Source: Enchytraeus crypticus
Taxonomy: Eukaryota; Annelida; Clitellata; Enchytraeida; Enchytraeidae
Reading direction: 5' to 3'
NCBI GenBank assembly: GCA_905160935.1
Contig: CAJHZI010000753.1
Location: 710,501-774,500, forward strand
DNA: 64,000 bases
How positions within the stretch are numbered: position 1 is the stretch's first letter; every line of letters begins with the position of its first letter. The position numbers and the translations under genes are program-made. The notes under the pieces were generated by a model that saw only the letters and a list, made by a program, of their open reading frames with translations, had not been told where the DNA came from and did no database searches. Below are positions 25,016 to 36,588 of this stretch, in pieces.

Positions 25016-26214
25016 CACACAATCCAATTTGAATTACATTGTAATATATAAAGAGAGATCGAGCCAGATAGTCAGAGATAGACAGACAGATATAGAAAGT
25101 GCTACAAAGTCGGAAGGTCTAGGGATTGGAGGACTTTGACTTATCTATAGGCCGTCGAATTTAAATTTCCGTATAGCTCAATTGATCCTTTATATTTTCT
25201 TACAATTAAATTGCTTTTTCAAATATATTTTGTCTTTCATTTGTTATCCAAAAATGATGTTCTAGAATTTAAGGCACTATTTCTTTAATCTTTAAGTGTA
25301 TTTACATCAGAAGGATATGTTGCAGGCACTATAAAAGCTGGAAAAGCAAAGACTAACGTCAGTTTCCTCACTGGAAAGCGATCATATCTATCGCTTATTG
25401 TATGACATCTATCTACATTTACAATGTAGATCAAGTATCATATGTCCACGGAGTGATATAACTTTTCCAATGCTGTAACCTTTCCTGAGTTTCTCAAAGT
25501 GTTACTTAATAAGTTAGTAGACATAGTACTGGTAGGTTTTTTTATTCTCCTATTAGTAAAAATAATTAGTAGTAAATAATTTTCCTAATTTTCATTTAAA
25601 AGTAGCATCGTGGCACTATATTTAACGTCACCCTAATCGACTCCGAAGTTTCTTCGTTGTTTAGCTCAATAAATTAGCACACAGGCAATTACGTAGCAGC
25701 CAAAGCTATATAAATACATGTAGCTGTAGTGTGTAGTAGATAACGATCACAAGCCTATTATTTAATACTATATAGATAATATAGCATATTATGCTGAATT
25801 TATGCATGCCTGTTACTGGATGAAATGTTTGTCAAAATTAGCGTCTGCAATATTTTACGCAATAAATTTATGTGCAAACATTCAATTTGCGCACATGCTA
25901 ATAATTATGCCCGTTAGCTGAACAGTAGAATTCCGTTAAATAAGAATTATAAAACTCTTGGTAAAGGGAGTGACCAGAAGTACCTTCGTCTGTAAAAACT
26001 CACAAAAATGCTACGAGGCATTTGCAAGTTTAACGCTTCAACCATCAAAATTTTCTATTATTAGGAAGTCATTTCAACAGTCAATTTTGCATTGAAAGAA
26101 GTGTCTAGAAATCTATGCAGTTTTCGGAAGATCTGCGACGCTATAATTTTATGCTTCCTAATAATCATTGAGACGTAGTAAATGCGTGATGGAACTGTAG
26201 CAATTTGATTAAAG

Positions 26215-26380
26215 AGGTTATATCTACTTAAAAATAATGGTATACCAAAAGGAATGTTATTGATGATTTAAAGATCCACTCGTATGTGGACATGAAGAGG
26301 ATAATGGTAGATAGAGATGATTGTAGATGCTATATACATTGGTCCTGCCAGTAGGAAATGCATTAGAAGAGATGTATTTA
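26215..26380 (+). mobile_element. LINE C-terminal end remnant
   Basis: Plus-strand gatgatttaaagatccactc, gtatgtggacatgaagagga, ccagtaggaaatgcattaga: decayed member of the family at 12000-12235. Confidence 0.5.
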
Positions 26381-26907
26381 CTAATCATTACTAATTAAAT
26401 TAGTGAGGTTGTTCACATAAACTGTTCATGAAAAGTAATAGACAAAAAGATCAACTGAAAAAGTTTATTAGATAGCCTGCATGTTAAACTTATGTTACAT
26501 ATAGATTACCAATATTACTGCTTCGCTATATAAATGAACAGCAAGACCATAATGGCATTAGTCGTCTGTTCGGTTTGTTATTCAAGCATCAAATTATCGT
26601 TGTCATTGTTGTTGCAAATATTGGGAGCGATTAGTTGTCTAATGGCAACCGTTACGAGAACGTGACAGATTACATCAGATACGCCGCTAAGCTTTTTGCT
26701 ACATTGTATGCTACATCACTTAATCTAGCTCCTGACATGTTCAGCAGACATTGCTGCATAACAGACTACAGCTCCATTTCTCCCGTTTATCATATACTTA
26801 CGTTCGTAGAGGTTTAATTAATAATGAATAAAATATTATTTATTTTTGTTCCACAGAAATTATTTTAGTTAGAATATTCGATAAAAATACTCTTTCGTAA
26901 ATAATAA

Positions 26908-27107
26908 TTACCCGTGTTGTGTCCGGGTTACTGAAGAATAGACTAACTATGGCCTGCACGTGTCGTAATAGGCGACAAAACCCTCAGATCAAACTCAACT
27001 TTTAGAAAGGGTATTTGATTGATGAGCGCCTAGGCTCCTGAAATTGCTTCAAAATTGTCTAACCTCAACCTTAGTTAAACTGAGATTCAACGGAAGATGA
27101 TGATGAT
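26908..27107 (+). repeat. Dispersed repeat family A, shortened copy
   Basis: cccgtgttgtgtccgggtta, agactaactatggcctgcac, gtattt-gattgatgagcgcc region and a gatgatgatgatt end. The middle segment is missing. Confidence 0.65.
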
Positions 27108-27156
27108 TATTTTACGAATACCGGGAAAAAACCAAAGAACGATGAGTTAAGTCATA

Positions 27157-27246
<90 letters not shown>

Positions 27247-27369
27247 ATATATGTGGTATATATATATATACTATATATATATATACATGTATATATATAG
27301 TGTTCTGAAAAATGGCAGGTTTCAGGCATATATTTAAACTCAGACTCTGCTTGCAGGCTCCTTAACCAC

Positions 27370-27480
27370 GATAGTCCAGTTTAATGTCAGATTCCTGCTC
27401 GATAGCATTAGTGAAGCGGAGAGCACTGGCTTTGAACCCTACACCTACTGATCCGCTGTCGAACCACTTGCCTACGAGCA
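27370..27480 (-). mobile_element. tRNA-derived SINE (family C, diverged)
   Basis: aatgtcagattcctgctcga, ctttgaaccctacacctact, gatccgctgtcgaaccactt. Minus strand. Confidence 0.55.
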
Positions 27481-27679
27481 AACCGCTCGGTTCGGTGACG
27501 TTTTAAAAAAATTAACCTTTTGGTTATATTTAAGCCACATATTTAGTATGGGTGGATTGTGGGTTTACAGAAAATTGTGGATGGCCTGAACATTACTGTA
27601 TTCTTTATGGAGTGAAATTTAATTTTTTTAAACCAAAATGATGAAAGTGTCTAGAAAAGGGGAGTCAATACCTATTCTA

Positions 27680-27905
27680 AAGAATTTCAGATAGTGTGAG
27701 ACCTGCATAAAGAGGAAAACCTACTTATGGTAGGAGGAAGGAAAAGAGGTTAGTGGAAGACCGAGTCTTGGGATGTTGGATGATTTAATGATTGGTTAGT
27801 ATGTTGATATGAAGAGAAAAGCAAAGGGTTGAAATATGTGAAGGAGTTTTATACCATGAACCTGCCAATAGACCGTGCTCCAAGAAAGAGAAGGAGAGAG
27901 ATTTA
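27680..27905 (+). mobile_element. LINE C-terminal end remnant
   Basis: Plus-strand agaggttagtggaagaccga, gggatgttggatgatttaat, cctgccaatagaccgtgctc, then a GA-rich tract. Member of the 12000-12235 family. Confidence 0.6.
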
Positions 27906-29170
27906 GCATGCAGAATTAGGAAATAACCTGTACAATATGGCAGCAGTTTTATCCAACGCAGAAAGATAAAGATTTTATTGCATTGTGGCGGTCCTCATAA
28001 TGGAGCCAGTGCAGCGGAAACGTTTGATCGGGTTAATTCTCTGTTGTTTTCGTTCCACTGACACTGGGTCGCAAGTTGCAACCAACGGTTAAAAGCCGCA
28101 AGAGTTCATTGGGTCTAAAATGAAACGTTGTTACATTTTACAGCAACTGAAGCAGCCAGCTGTAACATACAACGTCTGCTCGATGCAATAAATTTATGGA
28201 GATTTTAGAGAGATAATCACGTTCGTTCGCGTAAGAATCTAATTATTTCTCCATATTTTTAAATTCATCACGTACATTACATTTTGCAACTTTTTGCTCT
28301 ACAAATTTTTAGCTATAATGAATTACATTAACGTTATTTACATAATAAATATATAATAATTACATTATAATTCAATTCGATCAATGTTAGCAGATTCAGT
28401 TCACCGTTGTTCGTAACGTAACAATTTCTCGCATTTCGTAAGAACCAGTAAACGGAGATGCTAATTGCAGAGCAAATTTTTTGTTAGTTGATTTAAATCG
28501 CTCAAATTTCAGAATAATTTCAATGTGTCACATCGGTTGTGCTCTAGCCAAAACGTGTATGGAATATTTTTAATAGCGGCAGTTGTTAAATTTTGTTAGA
28601 AGAGAGCTCAGGTTCTGTGGAAGCCACTTTCATAGTGCTTGTTTGTTTATCTGCTAGACTAAGACTATGGTACACAGGGGAACTGTTAAGCATTTTTTGT
28701 ACTGAATAACATAGTAATAAAACATTACATTTGCTTATATGTATCGTTTTCTAGTACATTTAGTAGTTACGGTTTAGCTCCACGTTAGTTTATTGAAGGA
28801 TTGACCTCTAGTAGGATATTGATAAATCCTGTAAAAGGTTTCATTTCGCTGCAATGCCAATTTGGTTTAACTGGTTTTCAAGAATAATTTGCCTAATCCT
28901 TCAAGAATGAATCGACTAGAACCTCCTACAATGTCTGCGGCAACAGTTACTTATACGTTAATAAAACAGACCAGACACTCTTGTTACTTTTCCGCGTCTT
29001 ATTAACCCTCAGTAATTCAAATGGAAGCTTTAATATATTTTACGTCAATGGGCGACTTCATTTGTTAATTCTATATATCCTATAATGCTGTCTGTGCATG
29101 CAGGCTTCTGCTAAGCAGATGTTAATTCAGCTGCCGAGAAGCTGCCGTCGTCTCATCTAGAGGCTTTACT

Positions 29171-30380
29171 ATGAACGAAACGAAGGGAGCTGCCTCTAGC
29201 CCTCTCTCTCCAATCTATCCCACTTCCCCCCTAGTCCGTCGGGACACCCCGGAGCGGATTCAGCAGCGCTCATCCACCGTCTATCCGATGGAAGAGTCAA
29301 CGGTAATGAACGCACCAGAGACCGAAGGGCCTGCAGACCAGTCTGTCCCCGGCTCTCCCGCTCCACCCCTATCCTCCCCTACCACCCGGGATGTCAACTC
29401 AGACACAGGTAACAGTGCTAACTGTTCCAAGGCTCCTTCTACTGTAGAATGTTGCATTGAAATGGAAACTGAACGTATTAAAGATGTGGAATCTGTGACG
29501 AAAAATTCTGCGTCAAATCGTCAGGTAGAATTTAATTCGATTAAGAACTCATTTTCCACTGGAATAAATTCAAATGCAAAACCCGTCTCGTCGGAAAGAG
29601 AATCTGAAATAAATCAATCGAAAGCCGCAGCAGCCTGTAAGAATTCTCGATTTCGACGACTCCTGCATCCACTGGATAAATCAATGATTCCGTCCTACGT
29701 ATTTAGTCTCATCTACCTCATAGTTTCTCTTGCCAGTGTTGGTCCAACACTAGCCATCGTTCTAATACTTCTTCCGGTTGCCATACTCATATATCGCTGC
29801 ATACGTACCTGCTGCATAGGTCGCGACTTGGTCGGACCCAGTTTAACGTCCCACGAAGAATTCTGGCTGGAAGAATCCAGCGTATCACAGTGCCTACTAA
29901 CTCTGACAGCTGGCCTGGATATTCCAAAACTACGACAATTTCTTCTCGAACGAGTAGTACTCGCTCAAAACCTCAATAATCGTAAACTATTTCCTCGTAT
30001 GACTCAGAAGGTCGTATATTCGAGGTTTCATCACTTATGGGTCGAAGACGCTCAGTTTGACATATGCAATCACGTCCTCGAGGCTAAGCCCGAAGGGGGC
30101 GGGTTCGACTCGGTGTCTGACGTTCTGCAGTATGTCAGTCATATGCAGACACGCCCCCTCTCACGCAAACGACCTCTCTGGGAGGTGCATGTCCTAGAGA
30201 ATGTGGGTAAGGTCAAGGACACGGCACTGCTGGTCAGGCTCGACGCCTGTCTTTCGGATGGTGTTCAGCTGCTCAGCATGATGTGCAAACATCTCTCCGC
30301 CAACCCGGTGAGTTATGGAAGCAAGAAACTCTTCGGTAGATCGGCCTTCTTCTTCAATACATTTCGTACACTATTTGTTG
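29171..30380 (+). CDS. WSD-like gene, exon 1 (N-terminus, membrane segment, first acyltransferase half)
   Basis: Encodes residues 1-403 plus the first base of codon 404. It is richer in G+C than its surroundings. The donor at 30381 reads GTAAGA and leaves phase 1, which matches the exon 2 acceptor. A second good donor, GTGAGT at 30308, lies 73 bases earlier but leaves phase 0, so using it with exon 2 would shift the frame. The residues between the two donors (SYGSKKLFGR...) fit the family, so the later donor is preferred. A possible 5'-UTR acceptor (gcatgcag) lies at about 29103. Confidence 0.85.
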
Positions 30381-33300
30381 GTAAGACGCATTTCTCTGAT
30401 GTACTGTTTTAAATTTAATCCTCTCTTGAAAGTCCATTCTACTGTAAACGTAGAAACCTATCGATGTCCACAATTCTTTAAATTTATTTATTTAACTTTA
30501 TGCCATAGTAGTGTGTAATTATCTTAGTGAGATTGTTGTATGTACAGATCGTTAACTTGTTTCATAAACGGCGATGCACTGAAGCAAGTCCGTTTCGGCG
30601 CATGATATTTCTCAGGGTCTGAAACTTTAAAACAGCTATTAACCCTCGTTATGCTAATAGATTTGCCAATTGTATTAGATGCTGAACTAGAATTCCACCC
30701 AGTTTTCGTCCACTGTATTTCGTAGATTTAAGAGGCATTCAGCTAATTAGCAACAATTTCTATATAATTATATATATATATAAATTGTTGCTAATTAGCT
30801 ATATATATATCTTTATTTTGCCACTGGGGCAAACAACAAACATTCATTTCACAGTGCACGTACAAAATCAAAGAAACCAATTTGCAAATTCCTAGTGAAA
30901 ATAGAATTAAAGAAACTAAACAAAACAAATAAAACGGAAAATTTGCTGTGCACGTTAAGCCTTTCTCTATTTCATTGTTCAGGTATATGCACTCTTACAA
31001 TTTTCATTATTATGTTTCTATAGCTGTTCTTAAATAGGCCCTACAATCGTATCAGTATTAAACATATTTGCCAATATGTATATATCATTCATTGCTAGAT
31101 GAAAACTCAGCATCCTTAACATAGCGTTTTCTGATACTAAAATGAACTCTAAGAACGACATTACCTTTATTAACAACACAGATCAGAAACATTGATGCTT
31201 CTACCTGATGTGTCAAATAGCGCTCTGGCTATTGGCGCAGTTTATTTATAGAATTGATAAGAATAAGATTGAGTTTTTTATTGTGTTCGATTGGGGATAG
31301 AAATTGGCTTTATGGTTTGTACCCTATTTCTACTACATGTTACAGGAGGTGGAGGAGATTTGTTCTGGTTATGGTAAATTTAAACTAAAATAATAGACAT
31401 TCATTGCATAATTTTACGTAACTACACATTTGTTTACAGGCTATAGCGCTCTGCTCTTCGGATTTGTCTACCATTACGTCATTGCATCTTATCATCATTT
31501 CATATTGTATCATTCAATCATTACATCATTGCATCATTATAATTTGCATCATTGCATCATTGCACATTGCAGGATTGCACATTGCTTCATTTCACATTAT
31601 ATCGTTGCATCAGTGCATATTTCATAAGTGCACATTGCGTCATTGCACTTTGCATCACTGCACATTGCATCATTGCACATAGCATAATTGTTCATTACAT
31701 CATTGCACTTTGGTACACGTAGCTCAGGCTCACCGCTGGTATTCTCATTTTGGTACCGTTACCTACGAGAACAAACGTGTTTTTGGTCAGAGTATATTTA
31801 ATTGTTTTTTGTGTTTCTTGTGTGTTTTTGATACGCTAAAGTTCTGTACCAACTTTAGATAGCTTAGAGCCTATAAGTTATTGTCAAGGTTTGTTGATAT
31901 ATTTCATGTTTAGATTTATAGAGTTAAGAACAAGGGTAGTTTGTTAAAGAAATAACAATTTCCAATGGCTGTCTAATTCATAATATTTTAATACCATAAA
32001 TCCTTAGTCATTTAATAATTTCACCTAAATGAATTAGTGTCAATAATATTCAAAACTGAACTCTAATATTAAAGTGTTTTTTCAACTTTATTTTCATTAA
32101 TAAAGTATTATGAGTTTACCCGTGTTGTGTTCGGGTTGTTTGAAGAATAGACCAACTGGTGGCTGGACTCGTAGTAGAAGGCGATTAAACTAGACTTTGC
32201 TAAAGCGTTTGATAAAGTTCCACATAAAAGATTACTTAGTAAGTTGGAAGCACATGGAATAACGGTCAAACTTTTAAAGTGGATAGGTAATTGGTTAAGC
32301 AATAGAAAACAAAGGGTGTGTGTCGAGGACGAGTTCTCGGAATGGGCAGCAGTGAAGAGTGGTGTGCCACAGGGCTCTGTTTTAGAACCTCTGTTATTTT
32401 TAGTTTACATCAATGACATTGACATAGATATTGTATCAAAATTTAGTAAATTTGCAGATGATTCTAAAGTGGCAAAGATAGTAAATAACATTGAAGATGC
32501 TGAGATTTTGAAGTATGATATAAAAAATATTACAGAACTGGTCTAGTGATTGGCTAATGGAGTTCAACGGTGAGAAATGTAGAGTTATGCATATAGGGAA
32601 TAATAATTTAGGAATTGAGTATACTTTGAACAATATAAAATTAAAATCCACAAACAGTGAGAGAGATTTATGAGTCTTTGTGGTTAGTTCTTTTAAATTT
32701 AGTGAAAATTGTATTAAAGTTGTAAATAGTGCTAATTGTGTATTAAGAATCATTAAAAGAACAATTGCATGTAGAAACAAAGATATTGTGGTAAGGCTAT
32801 ATAAGGCTCTTGTACAGCCCAAACTTGAATACTGCGTTCAGGCTTGGTGCCCATATCTTAAGAAAGATATCGATGAATTAGAAAGGGTACAAGCCAGAGC
32901 AACAAGGCTGGTATTTGACTGTCAAAAACCTAGTTATGAGAATAGATTAAAATTCGTAGGATTAACCGCTTTAAGTGAGAGAAGAACTAGAGAAGATTCA
33001 ATAGAAGTTTTTAAAATACTCAAAGGCTTCAGCAAAGTTAACCATAGTATTTGGTTTAATTTATCAAACAACAGAAACACTAGGGGACATACTTATAAAT
33101 TTAGTAAATTTAGAAGTAGACTAGATTTAAGGAAATTTTTCTTTAGTCAGAGAGTTATAAATGCTTGGAATAGTTTGCCAAGCGAAGTTGTATAAGCAGA
33201 ATCAGTGAATGCGTTTAAAAACAAATATTATAAACATAGGAACACGTAAATTAGATGCTAATTGCATGTTCAGTGTGATACATATGTATAAATTTGATAT

Positions 33301-35083
33301 GTTGACATGAAGTTTGTATGATTTGATTTATAAAGTAGGACTAATTAAGAATTTTACGATTTACAGATAAGTGAAATTAGACATTTTATATTGAATTATG
33401 AGGTGCTATCAGTATTAATTGGTATTAGTTAAGAGTCTGATGAGTCTTAAACAAGCACATAATTGCTTCCTGACTCTGTAATGTTATGTTAAAGCACTAA
33501 CATCCAAACCAGCGTCAGAAAGGGCATTCGGTTGGTAAGCGCCTAGACTCCAGAAATTGCTACAACATCTTCCAAAAAGAAATGAAGAGATAATAGGGGA
33601 TTGACTGATGATGTGGTATGAGACAGAGAGGATTGGAGAAGGTCTATTCGTATCCCTACCCTAGTCAAACTGGGGGAAAATGGAAGATTATGCTGATTAA
33701 TGAAGTATTATGAATATACACTTACAACAATATTTCATATAATACACTTCAAAGAGTTCTAAAATGCAATTTGCATCATTTATAAGCAATATGGCTAATA
33801 TATATTACATTTATATTTTTCTATTTAATTCAGGTATTATAGTTTTCATCAGTCGATTGTTTTCATTCTCCGATAAAAATCTTCTGCATGGGAGGAAGAG
33901 AAGTGGAAGATGGAAAGCTTCCTGCTCGGAGTCCGTGTGTCTCGCCAAGACCCTCAGGATTAAGGATATCACTCGGACTGCTCTCAACGAAGTCCTGTTG
34001 GCCGTGCTATCCGGGAGCATCCGGGAGTATCTCATCCACCATGGAATGACGAATCCCTTCAACATGCACGCAGCGGTAATGGTTAGCATGCGGAAACATC
34101 AAAGTTATCGATTACTGAAACGTTCAGATTTTCTCTACTCAGAAAGAACTGAACCGAGAGTCGATCGATTGCCTTACAACTTCGCAGATTCTTCCACTAA
34201 CTTGCATTTACCGAACACTGCCTTAGACGAACAGAATACAGAGAGATCGAATGAAATAAAAGAAGAGGCTAAGCCGGTGGGAAGTAATATCCACCCACTG
34301 GCCCCTGGTCAATCCTCAAACAACTCTTCTCCAGGCACGAATCATAATGGTGAAGATGTAGAACAGTCCTTGCATTCCATCGGAAAGGCCGATCAGAAGG
34401 ATGCAGAGACGGCTCATACGCCCCAAAGGACGGACGTTAGCTGGGCTATGGCCCGGGGGGTCAGCACCCAGGGGAGTAGGGGTTCGAGGCCCGGGGAGAG
34501 TAGGACTGAGTCCGCCACGGGGATCGAACTGTCGCTCCTGAAGCTTGTGCTGCCGACCAATACAGAGGGAGCAATACCGCAGCTGTGGGATATAAAACAG
34601 AGCCTGAATGAGGTTAGTTCTCGTGTAATATTTCTATGATTGAGATGTTTTTGCATCAGAGTGAGGCTATTACATTCTTCGATCTCAGACAGCGGTGATC
34701 CGCGCATGATGATGGTAATTGGTTGTCTAAGTGGGAGACTTTCTAAATACTGATTATTTATATTTTCTATTTCAGAACGTGAGCTTATGTTACTACAAGA
34801 ACCTTATCGATAGTATTCTATTATCGCGCATATATTATGCTTAGTTTAGGCATCACCCACTGACTTTATAATCAAGTGCACAAGGTAATGTACATGTATA
34901 TCAATTACGCAAATATTTTACCGACTTTGGAAAGCATAGTGGTATGTATGACATAGACTTCTATGTAGTTCATTGCTATTGCGTCATTAGTCTCCAAGCT
35001 GTACTGGATTAATACTAAACCCTATCTAGCTTGATGGAAACATTCCTGATATGGCCATCCTTTTATACCCATTGCTCTTATAT

Positions 35084-35128
<45 letters not shown>

Positions 35129-36533
35129 AGTGCACTGCCTACTGGTAGGTCCATGGTGTATAACGCTTCCACTCATCTCTATCTTCCGTTTTCCTCTTCA
35201 TATCCACATAAGAGTAGATATTTAAATCATCTGTAACGTTCCTTGTGATATACCATTATTCTTGGGGATTCTGCTTATGACGAAATGGGCCCCCTGTGCC
35301 TTCCTCAGCTTCAACTAATACAACTAACATTTACTTTGCAGGAGCGTCATTCCCTGAGATTACAATCCTGTTTACCCAGCTTGTATCCTTGTCAACTTTT
35401 AAATTCTGTGACACACAAATACCAAAACCTTGAAAATTACCAAATACATTGATATTTTCTTTACTTAAAAATTACTGACAAATTTTAATTAATTATTCAT
35501 AAACAGTAAAACATCTCACGTACTTTTACGGTGGTTAGCTAGATAGAGCACTGCTCTCTCTAGTGACCGATTGTATGACTTGTATTGAGTTTTACATGCA
35601 TCAAATAATATGTTTGTTTCACTTTTTTATTGTTCTGCTATGTAATCGAAGACACTTTCTAGTGCGTGCGTTTGTAATGTGTTAAGTAAAATTAAATTAA
35701 AGAAAATATATTTTTGTAGTGATGTAGGATTGAAAGATTAAAATTCTAATATCAAAATCAAACAGAGAAATGTGCTTACTAATCCAAAATGAACTCACAT
35801 CATAGTGTAATTTAATCAAAACTAAGCCGTTGAATGAAAATTGCTAATTAAGTTACTATTTTTTTATAAATATTTTGTAGCTCAAAAGGCAAACTTCTAG
35901 ATAGCATGCTATGCATCCAGTGTAGCAGACGTAGATTTCATTAATAGTAATTATTTAGAAGAGTTTGATGCGTGATCTTGAAGTGGAAAGATACAAAATA
36001 CGAAATCACATATGCTTCAGGTTATGAAATGAAAGCTTATACTATTTTTATTTTTCAGTGCTGAAAATATACGCGTCTATTTCAAGACTCAATTCAAACT
36101 TTAAGCACTGTTAGATTGAGCTCGATTCTTGTAAAATAGCATTCACGAAGCGTCGACTTTGATTTTGCAATGAGGTTTTCTCGTAAATATGCGCAAATAT
36201 ATAAATACTCTAATTTTGAACGACTATGATTTGAAAAAACAGATACTGATGACCGAATGAAAGAAGCCTCTAAATGAAATTTCTTTGAATGTAACAAATA
36301 AGGAAAAGCGTAAATATAATCGTAAATTTAAATTTCTGCATTGAGTTCAGTTTTTTACGGTTGCAGGAAATGAATTGCATATACTGCTTAACAAAGATAC
36401 CTTTTAAATTTAGATGTCTGCCCAAGCCTTCTAACTACAGACACCAGCATGCTAAATATAAGTTCTTAATTGAATATTACAGTATATACTGAAATTATAT
36501 AGTCTGACTTATATATTTTTTATTATATATATA

Positions 36534-36588
<55 letters not shown>

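Larger units (their letters stand above)
18601..29170. other. Intergenic region upstream of the WSD-like gene
   Basis: Holds the listed LINE tails, family B repeat, SINEs, hairpins and TA tracts. 25400-26200, 27950-28700 and 28700-29100 show no recognisable coding sequence; the last two may contain the promoter or 5' UTR exons, but I cannot identify them. Confidence 0.5.

Noticed and set aside
26635..26817. 60-codon plus-strand frame
   Set aside because: Mixed composition looks protein-like, but there is no family match and no neighbouring exons that I could identify.
30308..30313. GTGAGT donor within exon 1 of the WSD-like gene
   Set aside because: Strong site, but it leaves phase 0 while exon 2 needs phase 1; the donor at 30381 fits and keeps family-like residues. 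It could still be an alternative site.
31460..31715. CRISPR-like short regular repeats
   Set aside because: Units are degenerate with no unique spacers of constant length, and the context is a eukaryotic intron.
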